DNA of 46,097 nt from JBBDIK01 sp964640385 (GTDB lineage Bacteria > Actinomycetota > UBA4738 > JBBDHU01), in contig CAZXFL010000015.1 in NCBI GenBank assembly GCA_964640385.1, positions 1-46,097 on the forward strand, in the 5' to 3' direction. Positions 33,673-43,585 of the stretch are shown piece after piece. A model generated the notes under the pieces. That model searched no databases, was not told the DNA's origin, and saw only the letters and a list, made by a program, of their open reading frames with translations. How positions within the stretch are numbered: the first letter of the stretch is position 1; every line of letters starts with the position of its first letter. Both the position numbers and the translations under genes were made by a program.

Positions 33673-36401
33673 GCAGCGAACTCGCGGGTGGCGCCCGTGC
33701 TGAGTTGACGACGGATGCCGGAGTGATGGGGATCTACCGGCTGCGCACCCTCCCCCCGAGCGTCGGAGACTCGGTCGAGCGCCTCCCGCACACGGTCAAG
33801 ATCCTGCTCGAGAACCTGCTCCGGCGCGCGGGAACCCGTGACGTGCAGGATGCCGACGTGCTGGGGCTCGCCCGTTGGCCGGAGCGCAACGAAACCGACA
33901 TCGCGTTCATGCCTGCTCGCGTTCTCATGCAGGACTTCACGGGCGTTCCGGCGGTCGTGGATCTAGCGGCGATGCGGTCGGCGGTGCAACGGGCCGGAGG
34001 GGACGCCGCGGCGATGAACCCGCTGGTACCGGTCGACCTGGTCATCGATCACTCGGTCCAGGTGGATCTGTTCGGGTCGTCCGAGGCCTACGCCGCCAAC
34101 ATCGAGCACGAGTACCGCCGCAACGGCGAGCGGTACGCGTTGCTCCGCTGGGCGCAGCAGGCGTTCGACGGCTTCACAGTGGTGCCGCCCGGGCGTGGCA
34201 TCGTGCACCAGGTCAACCTCGAGCACCTCGGCCGCGTCGTGCGGGTCACACCGGACGACGTCGCCGTCCCCGACACGCTGGTGGGCACGGACTCACACAC
34301 GACGATGATCAACGGGCTGGGATGCCTGGGTTGGGGGGTCGGCGGGATCGAGGCCGAGGCGGCGATGCTCGGCCAGCCGATGTTCTTGCCCTGGCCGGTG
34401 GTGGTCGGCGTCGAGGTCACCGGTGTGCTTCCGCCGGGAACGACCGCCACCGACCTGGTGCTGACGCTCACGCAGATGCTGCGGGCACACGGCGTCGTCG
34501 GGTCGTTCGTGGAGTTCTTCGGTGACGGACTGTCGTCGCTGTCGCTGGCTGACCGGGCGACCCTCGCGAATATGTGTCCCGAGTATGGCGCCACGTCCGC
34601 CTACTTCCCGGTCGATGCGGAAACGCTGCGCTACCTGCGCGGGACGGGGCGCGGCGACGTGACCGACCTGGTCGAGCGCTATACGAAGGAGCAAGAGCTG
34701 TTCCGGTCCGACGGGGATCTGGCGCCCGCCTTCAGCGAGACGCTGCGGCTGGACCTGGCTGCCATCGAGCCGAGCCTCGCCGGTCCGCGCCGCCCCCAGG
34801 ACCGCGTCGCGCTTCCGGACGTATGGGACTCGTTCGTGGCGGCGTTCCGCGAGCATCTCGAGGAGGACGCTGTCGACCGACTCGAACTCGAACGGATGGA
34901 GGACGAGGGCGACACCGACGGGCTCGCGATCGCTGCCGAACCGGCGGGCAATGTGGCCGATGCGCCTGCTGCGTCGAACCAGCTCGGCCACGGCTCCGTC
35001 GCGATCGCATCGATCACGAGCTGCACCAACACGTCGAACCCGTCGGTGATGCTTGCTGCGGGCCTGCTGGCCAAGAAGGCGGTCGAGGCCGGGCTGCAGA
35101 CCCGGCCGTGGGTCAAGACCTCGCTCGCCCCGGGTTCTCGGGTGGTCACCGACTACCTGGATCGCGCCGGACTCACGCCGTACCTGGAAAAGCTGGGGTT
35201 CGACCTCGTCGGCTACGGCTGCACGACCTGCATCGGGAACTCCGGCCCGCTGCCGGACGATGTGACGCGCGCGGTGGAGGAGGACGATCTGGTCGTCGTC
35301 GCGGTCCTGTCGGGGAACCGTAACTTCGAGGGGCGGATCCATCCGCTGGTGCGCGCCAGCTACCTCGCGTCGCCGCCCTTGTGCGTGGCGTACGGGTTGG
35401 CCGGCCGCGTGGACCTGGACCTGACGACCGACCCGCTCGGGACGGCGCCGGACGGAACGCCGGTGTACCTGCGTGACGTATGGCCGTCCCCCGACGAGGT
35501 GCGTGCGGCGGTCCTGCAAGCGGTGACGGCGGAGCAGTTCGACGTCCAATACGCCGCGATCTACGAAGGCGACGAACGGTGGAAGGCGTTGCCCTCACCC
35601 GAAGGCGCGCTCTACGACTGGGATCCGGCGTCGACCTACGTGCAGGAGCCGCCGTTCTTCGTGGGTTTGGCGGACGAGATGCCGCCGATCGAGGACATCC
35701 TCGATGCTAGGTGCCTGGTGATGGTGGGGGACTCGGTGACCACCGACCACATCTCGCCGGCGGGCGCGATCAAGGCGGACTCGCCCGCGGGGCGGTACCT
35801 GCAGGAGCACGGTGTCGAGCCGCGCGACTTCAACAGCTACGGCGCGCGGCGCGGGAACCACGAGGTGATGCTGCGGGGGACCTTCGCCAACATCCGGCTT
35901 CGCAACCAGCTCGCGCCCGAGACCGAGGGTCCGTGGACCGTTCACCTTCCCGACGGGGTGCAGATGAGCGTCCACGACGCCGCGCAGCGCTACCGCGAGG
36001 ACGGCGTTCCACTGCTGGTGATCGCCGGCAAGGAGTACGGGTCGGGGAGTTCGCGCGATTGGGCGGCGAAGGGCCCGGCGCTGCTCGGGGTCCGGTTCGT
36101 GCTGGCGGAGACCTACGAGCGGATCCACCGCAGCAACCTGGTCGGGATGGGCGTGCTGCCGTTGCAGTTCGCCGATGGCGAGTCGGCCGCGTCGCTCGGC
36201 CTGACCGGGACCGAGACGTTCACGATCCGCGACGTCGCGGGGCAGGTCGCACCTCGCGGGGACGTGACCGTGCAGGTACGGCGCGCCGAAGGCAACGAGT
36301 TCCAGTTCCGCGCGCTGGTCCGGGTGGATGGCCCCTCCGAGATGGACTACCTGCGCAACGGCGGCATCCTCCAGATGGTCCTCCGCGATCGCCTCCGGTA
36401 G
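33669..36401 (+). CDS. acnA: Aconitate hydratase A
   Basis: Interconverts citrate and isocitrate through cis-aconitate in the TCA cycle; cytoplasmic, with a 4Fe-4S cluster. The 910-residue length fits AcnA. Family features are TLPPSVGDSVERLPHTVKILLEN, MQDFTGVPAVVDLAAMR, VGTDSHTTMINGLGCLGWGVGG, the cluster cysteines in ITSCTNTSNPSVM and GYGCTTCIGNSGP, then DSVTTDHISPAG, FNSYGARRGNHEVM and AGKEYGSGSSRDWAAKGP in the swivelling domain. ATG 33669 overlaps the short leader ORF and follows a GGGGG ribosome-binding site; GTG 33654 would add only five residues. It supplies TCA intermediates next to citrate-type and acetyl-CoA enzymes elsewhere in the window. Confidence 0.95.
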   Translation: MSSELAGGARAELTTDAGVMGIYRLRTLPPSVGDSVERLPHTVKILLENLLRRAGTRDVQDADVLGLARWPERNETDIAFMPARVLMQDFTGVPAVVDLAAMRSAVQRAGGDAAAMNPLVPVDLVIDHSVQVDLFGSSEAYAANIEHEYRRNGERYALLRWAQQAFDGFTVVPPGRGIVHQVNLEHLGRVVRVTPDDVAVPDTLVGTDSHTTMINGLGCLGWGVGGIEAEAAMLGQPMFLPWPVVVGVEVTGVLPPGTTATDLVLTLTQMLRAHGVVGSFVEFFGDGLSSLSLADRATLANMCPEYGATSAYFPVDAETLRYLRGTGRGDVTDLVERYTKEQELFRSDGDLAPAFSETLRLDLAAIEPSLAGPRRPQDRVALPDVWDSFVAAFREHLEEDAVDRLELERMEDEGDTDGLAIAAEPAGNVADAPAASNQLGHGSVAIASITSCTNTSNPSVMLAAGLLAKKAVEAGLQTRPWVKTSLAPGSRVVTDYLDRAGLTPYLEKLGFDLVGYGCTTCIGNSGPLPDDVTRAVEEDDLVVVAVLSGNRNFEGRIHPLVRASYLASPPLCVAYGLAGRVDLDLTTDPLGTAPDGTPVYLRDVWPSPDEVRAAVLQAVTAEQFDVQYAAIYEGDERWKALPSPEGALYDWDPASTYVQEPPFFVGLADEMPPIEDILDARCLVMVGDSVTTDHISPAGAIKADSPAGRYLQEHGVEPRDFNSYGARRGNHEVMLRGTFANIRLRNQLAPETEGPWTVHLPDGVQMSVHDAAQRYREDGVPLLVIAGKEYGSGSSRDWAAKGPALLGVRFVLAETYERIHRSNLVGMGVLPLQFADGESAASLGLTGTETFTIRDVAGQVAPRGDVTVQVRRAEGNEFQFRALVRVDGPSEMDYLRNGGILQMVLRDRLR

Positions 36402-36409
36402 CTCGGGGG

Positions 36410-36966
36410 TTAGCGGAGGTCCAGGTAGAGGATCACGTCGCGAAGGGTCTTGCCGCCGACTTCCCAGGTGTGCTCGCCGAACGGTCGCAGCCCTACGTGC
36501 GCGTAGAAGGCGATCGCGGGCAGGTTCTGGTCCCAGACACAGAGCCAGACGAACGAACGACCGTCTCGCCGCGCATACGCAACCGTGTCGTCGAGCGATG
36601 CCCGACCGACGCCTTGACCTTGCCATGACGCCAGGACGTAGAGGCGGTGCAAGTGCAGTCCTCGGCCAGGGATGCCAGGGTCGCAGCCGCCGCGGATCGG
36701 GTCCTCGTCCGTCTTGGGTAGGCGATGGGTTCCCGACCCTCGATCACCCAGCGGTAGCGCGTCCCGCGCCCGTCCATCTCGCCGGCGATGACAGCCGCGT
36801 CGAACGCCTCGGCGGCGTCGGCGCGGAACGCTTCCGGGTCGCCATCGTCCGCGTAGTTCTCGAGGCGGGTCCGCAGTCCCAGCCCAGCTAGGCTCTCGAC
36901 ACCGTGTAGGGCAACATCCTCGATGAGCCACGGTTCCCGCTCCGTCCGCTCGTTCGGCATGCCCAT
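36410..36966 (-). pseudogene. GNAT acetyltransferase gene with one-base frameshift
   Basis: Two overlapping minus-strand frames together make one GNAT N-acetyltransferase of about 185 residues. The first frame, from ATG 36966, reads MGMPNERTEREPWLIEDVAL through YRWVIEGREPIAY. The second carries LHLHRLYVLASWQGQGVGRA (the acetyl-CoA-binding R/Q-x-x-G-x-G/A motif), VWLCVWDQNLPAIAFYAHVGL and ends DVILYLDLR. The break falls at 36716-36718. Adding one base there restores IAYAK, the usual GNAT strand-4 sequence, so a single missing C (plus strand) is the simplest explanation. It may be a sequencing error or a real recent inactivation. Substrate unknown. Confidence 0.72.
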
Positions 36967-36994
36967 GATCCTGTCAGTTCGGCGCTCTCGAGCC

Positions 36995-37025
36995 TTGGCG
37001 AACCGCTGGTCGCGGGTGGTACCGT
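36995..37025 (+). promoter_or_regulatory. Candidate pntAA promoter
   Basis: TTGGCG (36995-37000), a 19-base spacer and TACCGT (37020-37025) lie in the divergent gap before the transhydrogenase operon. The -10 ends 8 bases before the GTG start at 37034, giving a leader of one or two bases at most. No Shine-Dalgarno sequence is seen, which agrees. Confidence 0.4.
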
Positions 37026-37033
37026 TCCACGCC

Positions 37034-38236
37034 GTGAAGACCGTCGGCGTACCCCGCGAGACCTCTCCCGGAGAGCGGCGGGTCGCGGTGACCCCGAGCG
37101 TCGTGGCGGCCCTGGCGAAGGCGGATATCCAGGTTCGCGTCGAGTCGGGTGCGGGGGCCGAAGCCGGGTATCCGGACGAGGCCTATCGCGACAAGGGCGC
37201 GATGATCGTCGCGTCGCGGGACGAGGCGTTCGCCGCCGACGCGGTGCTCCAGGTCCAGACCCCCGGAGCCGCGCCCGAGTCGGGGCGCGACGACCTGAGC
37301 CGCATCCGCGGCGACAAGATCGTGATCGGCTTCGCGAACGCCCTTGCGGCCCCCAAGATCCTGCGCGAGGTCGCCGAAAGGGGCGCGACCCTCTTCGGCA
37401 TAGAGCTGATGCCGCGCATCACCCGCGCACAGAGCATGGACGCGCTCTCCTCCCAGGCCTCGATCGCCGGCTACAAGGGCGTGCTGCTGATGGCCGAGAC
37501 GCTCCCGAAGGTGTTCCCGATGATGACGACCGCCGCCGGCACGATCGCGCCGGCGAAGGTGCTGGTCATCGGTGCCGGCGTCGCGGGACTGCAGGCGATC
37601 GCTACCGCGCGGCGTCTTGGCGCGGTCGTCGAGGGTTACGACGTCCGGCCGGAGGCCAAGGAGCAGGTCGAGAGCCTCGGCGCGCGGTTCGTCGAACTGG
37701 ACATCGACACGAGCGAGGCTCAGGGCGAAGGTGGCTACGCCAAGGAACAGAGCGAGGAGTTCCTCAAGGCGCAGCGCGAGGCGATGGCCAAGGTGATCGC
37801 GGCGAACGACTGCATCATCACCACGGCGCTCGTTCCCGGCAAGCGCGCCCCGGTCATCGTGACCAAGGAGATGGTCGAGGGGATGGCCCCAGGGTCGGTG
37901 GTCGTGGACCTTGCGGCCGAACAGGGCGGCAACTGCGAGGCGACCGTTCCCGGTGAGACCGTCGAGATCGACGGCGTCACCGTCATCGGCATCCCGAACC
38001 TGCCGACGACCGTCCCCCACGACGCCAGCCAGATGTACGCGAAGAACATCAGCACGTTCCTCCTACACCTGGCGAAGGAGGAGCCGCTGGTTGACCTGGA
38101 AGACGAGATCACACGCGAGACCCTCGTGACCCGCGGGGGACAGATCGTCCACCCGAGGGTTCGACAGGCCTTCGGACTGGAACCGCTCGAGACGCCTGCG
38201 GCGGAGCCGGAAGCCGCGACCGCCCAGGAGGGGTAG
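37034..38236 (+). CDS. pntAA: NAD(P) transhydrogenase subunit alpha part 1
   Basis: NAD(H)-binding, cytoplasmic domain I of proton-translocating transhydrogenase, 400 residues. It starts VKTVGVPRETSPGERRVAVTPSVVAAL, as in the AlaDH/PNT family, with ESGAGAEAGYPDEAY, FGIELMPRITRAQSMDALSSQASIAGYK and the Rossmann motif VLVIGAGVAGLQAIATARRLGA. DVRPEAKEQVESLGARFVEL and the mobile loop CEATVPGE follow. The long frame upstream to 36923 is not family-like; GTG 37034 is chosen. It ends in an Ala/Glu/Pro-rich tail and is followed after 3 bases by pntAB. The alpha subunit is split, as in many actinobacteria and alphaproteobacteria. Confidence 0.92.
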   Translation: MKTVGVPRETSPGERRVAVTPSVVAALAKADIQVRVESGAGAEAGYPDEAYRDKGAMIVASRDEAFAADAVLQVQTPGAAPESGRDDLSRIRGDKIVIGFANALAAPKILREVAERGATLFGIELMPRITRAQSMDALSSQASIAGYKGVLLMAETLPKVFPMMTTAAGTIAPAKVLVIGAGVAGLQAIATARRLGAVVEGYDVRPEAKEQVESLGARFVELDIDTSEAQGEGGYAKEQSEEFLKAQREAMAKVIAANDCIITTALVPGKRAPVIVTKEMVEGMAPGSVVVDLAAEQGGNCEATVPGETVEIDGVTVIGIPNLPTTVPHDASQMYAKNISTFLLHLAKEEPLVDLEDEITRETLVTRGGQIVHPRVRQAFGLEPLETPAAEPEAATAQEG

Positions 38237-38239
38237 GGG

Positions 38240-38547
38240 ATGGAAGGGCATTCCATGGACCTCATCTCCGGCCTGTTCGTGTTGGTGCTCGCCGGGTTCG
38301 TCGGCTTCGAGGTCATCCGTCGCGTTCCGCAGATGTTGCACACGCCGCTGATGTCGCTGACCAACGCCCTGTCGGGCATCGCGCTGGTCGGGTCCATCAC
38401 CATCGTCGCGACCGCCGACTCGACCCTGGCTACCGTGCTCGGCGCGATCGCGATCGTCGCCTCGACCATCAACGTGGTCGGCGGCTTCTGGATCACCGAC
38501 CGGATGCTGCGGATGTTCAAGAAGCCCGAGCCGAAGAAGGCCGGCCG

Positions 38548-38551
<4 letters not shown>
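38240..38551 (+). CDS. pntAB: NAD(P) transhydrogenase subunit alpha part 2
   Basis: Membrane part of the split alpha subunit, 103 residues. Three hydrophobic helices are visible (about 9-25, 40-60 and 64-86). The segment VPQMLHTPLMSLTNALSGI is the conserved PntA membrane motif. A charged tail (RMFKKPEPKKAGR) lies in the cytoplasm. The ATG follows the pntAA stop by 3 bases, with GAGGGGTAGGG as ribosome-binding site, and its stop overlaps pntB (ATGA). Confidence 0.9.
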
Positions 38552-39948
<1,397 letters not shown>

Positions 39949-39949
39949 C

Positions 39950-39991
39950 CCCGGGAAAACCGCCCGGGAGCGTCTTGCCGCGCAAGGCTCC
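39950..39991 (+). terminator. Terminator-like hairpins after pntB
   Basis: CCCGGG (39950-39955) pairs with CCCGGG (39963-39968). Overlapping its right arm, GGAGC (39967-39971) plus CTTG (39974-39977) pair with CAAG (39983-39986) plus GCTCC (39987-39991) around a CCGCG loop, with a 2-base bulge. The second stem is strong. No T-tract follows, as is common in high-GC genomes. The two stems share two bases and so are mutually exclusive alternatives. Confidence 0.5.
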
Positions 39992-40008
39992 TGACGCGCG
40001 ACTCAGGG

Positions 40009-40500
40009 ATGTCTAGGCTTCCGGGGCGCCCGATCCCATCCCGGCCCATCGGCCCATCGGGGCTGGTCCGCGGCGTCGCGGCGGAGCTGGCGCGCGACCG
40101 GGAGGTGGGCGCAGAAGCGGAGGCCTCGCTCCGCGTGAGAGTCGGGCCGAGGGAGCCAGCGACGGCGTCCCTCGACGCCGCCCGGGTGGAGCGCATCGTC
40201 GAGAACCTCATCCGCAACGCCCTGCGCCACACGCCGCCCGGCACGCAGGTGGATATCCGCGTCGATCGCACCGATGACGGCGTCGCCTTGCTGGTCGAGG
40301 ACCGGGGCCCGGGGGTAAGCGACGAACTGAAGACCACGATCTTCGAGCCGTTCATGCGCGGGGACAGCAGCGACGGGGGCGCGGGGATCGGATTGTCGCT
40401 CGTTGCCCGGTTCGCCGAGCTGCACGGCGGGACGGCCGGCGTCGAGGATCGCGAAGGCGGGGGAGCCTCCTTCCGGGTCTTCCTGCCGGACCCCGCCTAG
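40009..40500 (+). CDS. Histidine-kinase ATPase domain fragment lacking HisKA and sensor
   Basis: A 163-residue protein containing only a HATPase_c domain. N-box RIVENLIRNALRHTP, G1-box VEDRGPGV, F-box FEPF and G2-box GAGIGLSLVARFAELHGG are all intact. The segment LVRGVAAELARD before it matches the linker that normally follows the phospho-acceptor helix pair, but that dimerisation domain and any sensor are absent. The first 17 residues are Pro/Arg-rich and unlike a kinase. No partner response regulator is nearby. It is either the remnant of a truncated sensor kinase or a stand-alone ATPase; the former seems likelier. Confidence 0.6.
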   Translation: MSRLPGRPIPSRPIGPSGLVRGVAAELARDREVGAEAEASLRVRVGPREPATASLDAARVERIVENLIRNALRHTPPGTQVDIRVDRTDDGVALLVEDRGPGVSDELKTTIFEPFMRGDSSDGGAGIGLSLVARFAELHGGTAGVEDREGGGASFRVFLPDPA

Positions 40501-40556
40501 GTCTGTCTCCACAGGAACGTCACTTGGTCGTCCGCTCCGGCCCGCGCTCGCACGGG

Positions 40557-40562
40557 TATCGT
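40557..40562 (+). promoter_or_regulatory. Possible -10 (TATCGT) of the LCP-rml operon
   Basis: TATCGT ends 8 bases before the ATG at 40571, in the 70-base gap after the kinase fragment. No -35 at normal spacing and no Shine-Dalgarno sequence is present. It is a weak candidate for a nearly leaderless start of the six-gene unit. Confidence 0.3.
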
Positions 40563-40570
40563 TGAGCCTC

Positions 40571-42037
40571 ATGACGCAGACTCAACCCGGCTCCGGACGG
40601 TTCCGTCGCGCCGCCGTCGCTTTCGTGGCATCACTGGCGTTGCTCATCGGCCTCGCGAGCGCGGGGGCGCTCGCAGCAACGGTCTACGTGCAGGGCAAGC
40701 TGGGCGACACCGGCATCGCACTGGCGACCGATACGGGAGGCACCACTCCCGCTCCGGGGAGCGCGACGCCTGTGGTCGGCGGGCCGTGCTTCAAGGACGC
40801 ATGCAACTACCTCGTGCTCGGCAGCGACTCGCGATCCGGCCTATCGGCCAAGGACCAGAGGGGGTTCCAATCCGACGCGGAACTCGGGGGTGGGTTCCGC
40901 TCGGACACGATCATCCTCGTTCACGTCGATGCCGAAACCCGCGAGGCGACCATCATCAATTTCCCGCGTGACCTGGTCGTCAACATCCCCGGTCATGGCA
41001 AGGACCTTATCAATGCGGCGTTCACGATCGGCGCGGAGAACGGACGTGGGATCGCAGGCGCGATGTCTCTCTCGGCGCAGACCGTTAGCAGCCTCACCGG
41101 TCTGCGGGTCAACCACGTCATCGTCGTGGACCTGGAGGCGTTCAAGGCCGTGGTCGACGCCGTCGGCGAAGTTCCGTACTGCACGCCGGTTTCGCTGAAG
41201 GACGATCCGCAGGCGTTCGGCGAAGGACCGGAGAACCAGGGTTCCGGGCTTGACCTGAAGGAAGGATGCCACGAGCTCGACGGCGACACGGCGCTCGCAC
41301 TAGTCCGTGCGCGCTACGTCGTGGCCGGTGGCCGGAAGGATTGCATCTCCGACTATGCGCGGATCTCCCGCCAGCAACAGTTCATGCGGGCGCTGCTCAA
41401 CAAGATGCTCTCACCCGCGATGGTTCCCCGCCTCCCGGAGATCGTCGATGCGGTGACCAGGCAGGTGACGACCGACGACGAGCTCGATGCGCTGGACGTG
41501 GTGGACCTCGCCAAGAACATGCAAGGAGTGGCCAGCGGGAACGCGGATTTCCGGACGGTCCCGACCGAGCTGGACGCGCAGAACATCCACCTGCTGCTGA
41601 CCCCGGATGGGCGCACGTTCCTGGCCAAGCTCCGAGCCGGGGAGCCACTCGGTGACCTCGGAACCTCGTTGGCCTACCAGCCCCCGTCGCCGGCCGAGAT
41701 CGCGGTCCGCGTCTTCGACGATGCCTCGGAGGGTCACGCGCAGGACGACGTGTACACGGCACAGCTCTCCAATGCCGGGTTCAAGATGCTGGCGACCGGC
41801 GCCGAGCCGGCCGGCGATCTGGCGGGTGAGGGGAGCGCCATCCTGTACGCGCCGGGTCAGAAGGAGAAGGCGCAGGTACTCGCGGGATACGTTCCCGGGG
41901 TGAAGATCAGGGCTGCGGAGGCGGGGCAGCTCCCCGAGGACACGGATGTCGGGGTCGTGGTGGACGCCACGTACGAGTACCACGACCCGGGCGAAGGCAA
42001 GGCGCCGACCGTCGAAGAGAAGTGTCCGTTCACATGA
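40571..42037 (+). CDS. LytR-CpsA-Psr (LCP) family cell-wall glycopolymer ligase
   Basis: A 488-residue membrane-anchored LCP protein. The cytoplasmic N-terminus is short, one TM helix spans about 14-36, and the rest lies outside. The LCP domain begins CNYLVLGSDSRSGL and includes FRSDTIILVHVDAETREATIINFPRDLVVNIPGHG, with the conserved Arg/Asp residues that bind pyrophosphate-lipid substrate. LDGDTALALVRARY and DYARISRQQQFMRALL follow. A LytR_C-like C-terminal domain starts near 400 (EIAVRVFDDASEGHAQDD). LCP enzymes attach anionic or arabinogalactan-like polymers to peptidoglycan. The stop overlaps rmlA (ATGA), tying it to rhamnose supply. The upstream open frame to 40403 is not used. Confidence 0.88.
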   Translation: MTQTQPGSGRFRRAAVAFVASLALLIGLASAGALAATVYVQGKLGDTGIALATDTGGTTPAPGSATPVVGGPCFKDACNYLVLGSDSRSGLSAKDQRGFQSDAELGGGFRSDTIILVHVDAETREATIINFPRDLVVNIPGHGKDLINAAFTIGAENGRGIAGAMSLSAQTVSSLTGLRVNHVIVVDLEAFKAVVDAVGEVPYCTPVSLKDDPQAFGEGPENQGSGLDLKEGCHELDGDTALALVRARYVVAGGRKDCISDYARISRQQQFMRALLNKMLSPAMVPRLPEIVDAVTRQVTTDDELDALDVVDLAKNMQGVASGNADFRTVPTELDAQNIHLLLTPDGRTFLAKLRAGEPLGDLGTSLAYQPPSPAEIAVRVFDDASEGHAQDDVYTAQLSNAGFKMLATGAEPAGDLAGEGSAILYAPGQKEKAQVLAGYVPGVKIRAAEAGQLPEDTDVGVVVDATYEYHDPGEGKAPTVEEKCPFT

Positions 42038-43098
42038 GGGCGCTGATCCTGGCCGGTGGTGAGGGGTCGCGGCTCCGCCCCATCACGCACACCAACGCCA
42101 AGCAGCTCATCCCGATCGCGAACAAGCCCATCCTGTTTTACGGGCTCGAGGCGATCCGCGACGCCGGCATCCGGGAGGTCGGGATCGTGACGGGCTCCAC
42201 GGCTCCCGAGATCGAGGCGGCCGTCGGCGATGGGTCCGCGTGGGGCGTGGATGTCACCTACATCCCGCAGGAGGCGCCACTCGGTCTCGCGCATGCCGTC
42301 AAGATCGCCGAGCCGTTTCTGCGGGGCGAGCCCTTCGTGATGTACCTGGGCGACAACGTCCTGCTCGAGGGCGTGACGCGATTCGTCCGGGAGTTCGAGC
42401 GGCACGGTCCGGACGCGCAGATCCTGCTGATCAGGGTGCCCGAGCCCGAGCGGTTCGGTGTGGCGGTCCTCGAGGGCGACCGCGTCACCCGTTTGATCGA
42501 GAAGCCGTCGGAGCATGTCTCGGATCTCGCCCTCGTCGGGGTGTACCTGTTCGACGACTCCGTCTTCGACGCGGTGAACGCGATCGCTCCCTCGGACCGC
42601 GGCGAACTCGAGATCACCGACGCGATCCAGTGGCTCGTCGACAACGGGAAGAACGTGCGTGCGGAGATGGTCACCGGGTGGTGGAAGGACACGGGGCGTC
42701 CCGAGGATCTGCTCGAAGCCAACGAGATGATGCTCTCGTTGCAGTCGGGCCGCGTCGACGGCGACGTCGATGCTGCCTCGCAGCTCTCCGGGGAGGTGGT
42801 CGTGGAGCGCGGCGCCAAGGTCGTCCGCAGTGAGATCCGAGGCCCTGCCGTGATCGGGTCCGGCGCGGTGGTCGAGGATTCGATCATCGGGCCGAACGCG
42901 TCGATCGCGGCCGGCTGCTCGGTGCGCGACTGCGAGGTCGTCTCGTCCGTGGTGATGGACGGTTGTGCGATCGAGGGCGTCCGGCGTCTGGTTGATTCGC
43001 TGCTCGGCAACGGGGTCGAGGTTCGCCGTCCCGCCGGTGCCGCCACCACCGACCTGCGCCTGGTCGTCGGTGACCACGGTCGCATCGAGGCCGGCTGA
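42034..43098 (+). CDS. rmlA: Glucose-1-phosphate thymidylyltransferase (long form)
   Basis: Makes dTDP-glucose from dTTP and glucose-1-phosphate, the first step to dTDP-L-rhamnose. The 354-residue chain opens with the nucleotidyltransferase signature MRALILAGGEGSRLRPITHT, then NAKQLIPIANKPILFYGLEA, QEAPLGLAHAVKIAEPFL, VMYLGDNVL and GWWKDTGRPEDLLEAN. The C-terminal about 100 residues are a left-handed beta-helix (GPAVIGSGAVVEDSIIGPNASI), placing it in the long-form group. The ATG lies in the overlap with the LCP stop. Confidence 0.92.
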   Translation: MRALILAGGEGSRLRPITHTNAKQLIPIANKPILFYGLEAIRDAGIREVGIVTGSTAPEIEAAVGDGSAWGVDVTYIPQEAPLGLAHAVKIAEPFLRGEPFVMYLGDNVLLEGVTRFVREFERHGPDAQILLIRVPEPERFGVAVLEGDRVTRLIEKPSEHVSDLALVGVYLFDDSVFDAVNAIAPSDRGELEITDAIQWLVDNGKNVRAEMVTGWWKDTGRPEDLLEANEMMLSLQSGRVDGDVDAASQLSGEVVVERGAKVVRSEIRGPAVIGSGAVVEDSIIGPNASIAAGCSVRDCEVVSSVVMDGCAIEGVRRLVDSLLGNGVEVRRPAGAATTDLRLVVGDHGRIEAG

Positions 43099-43108
43099 GG
43101 GGTTCGGA

Positions 43109-43114
43109 TAGACT
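43109..43114 (+). promoter_or_regulatory. Leaderless -10 element (TAGACT) for rmlC
   Basis: TAGACT sits in the 22-base rmlA-rmlC gap and ends exactly 6 bases before the rmlC ATG. It could add an internal leaderless transcript for rmlC-rmlB-rmlD. No -35 is clear because the upstream sequence is rmlA coding. Confidence 0.4.
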
Positions 43115-43120
43115 CGCGCC

Positions 43121-43585
43121 ATGGCTGAGCACATCGACGGCGTCTGGACGAAGTCCCTGAAGGTGGTCCCCGATGAACGGGGTCGTCTGATGGAGATCCT
43201 GCGGGCCGACGACGACGGGTTCAAGCGGTTCGGACAGGTCTACATGACCACGAACTACCCGGGTGTCGTGAAGGCCTGGCACTTCCACGAGGTGCAGGAC
43301 GACAACGTCACGTGCGTCCGCGGGATGATTAAGCTTGTCCTCTACGACGACCGCGAGGGCTCGCCGACCAAGGGCGTCGTCAACGAGTTCTTCGTCGGCG
43401 AGCACAACCCGCTGCTGGTCCAAGTTCCCGCCGGCGTGTACCACGGATGGAAGGGCATCTCGACGGAGGAATCGATCGTCATCAACATCCCCAGCGAGAC
43501 CTACAACTACGCGGAGCCGGACGAGCATCGCAAGCCGTGGGATACGCCGGACATCCCCTACGACTGGGACATCGTCTTCCAGTGA
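43121..43585 (+). CDS. rmlC: dTDP-4-dehydrorhamnose 3,5-epimerase family protein
   Basis: A 154-residue cupin-fold epimerase, third step of dTDP-L-rhamnose synthesis. PDERGRLMEILRAD, VYMTTNYPGVVKAWHFHEVQDDNVTC (active-site His region), GMIKLVLYDDREGSPT and VQVPAGVYHGWKGIS follow RmlC order. It is somewhat shorter than classical RmlC (about 180-200). The WHFHEVQ sequence replaces the more common RGLHYQ, so it belongs to a divergent branch. Its place between rmlA and rmlB supports the function. The stop overlaps the next start (GTGA). Confidence 0.85.
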   Translation: MAEHIDGVWTKSLKVVPDERGRLMEILRADDDGFKRFGQVYMTTNYPGVVKAWHFHEVQDDNVTCVRGMIKLVLYDDREGSPTKGVVNEFFVGEHNPLLVQVPAGVYHGWKGISTEESIVINIPSETYNYAEPDEHRKPWDTPDIPYDWDIVFQ

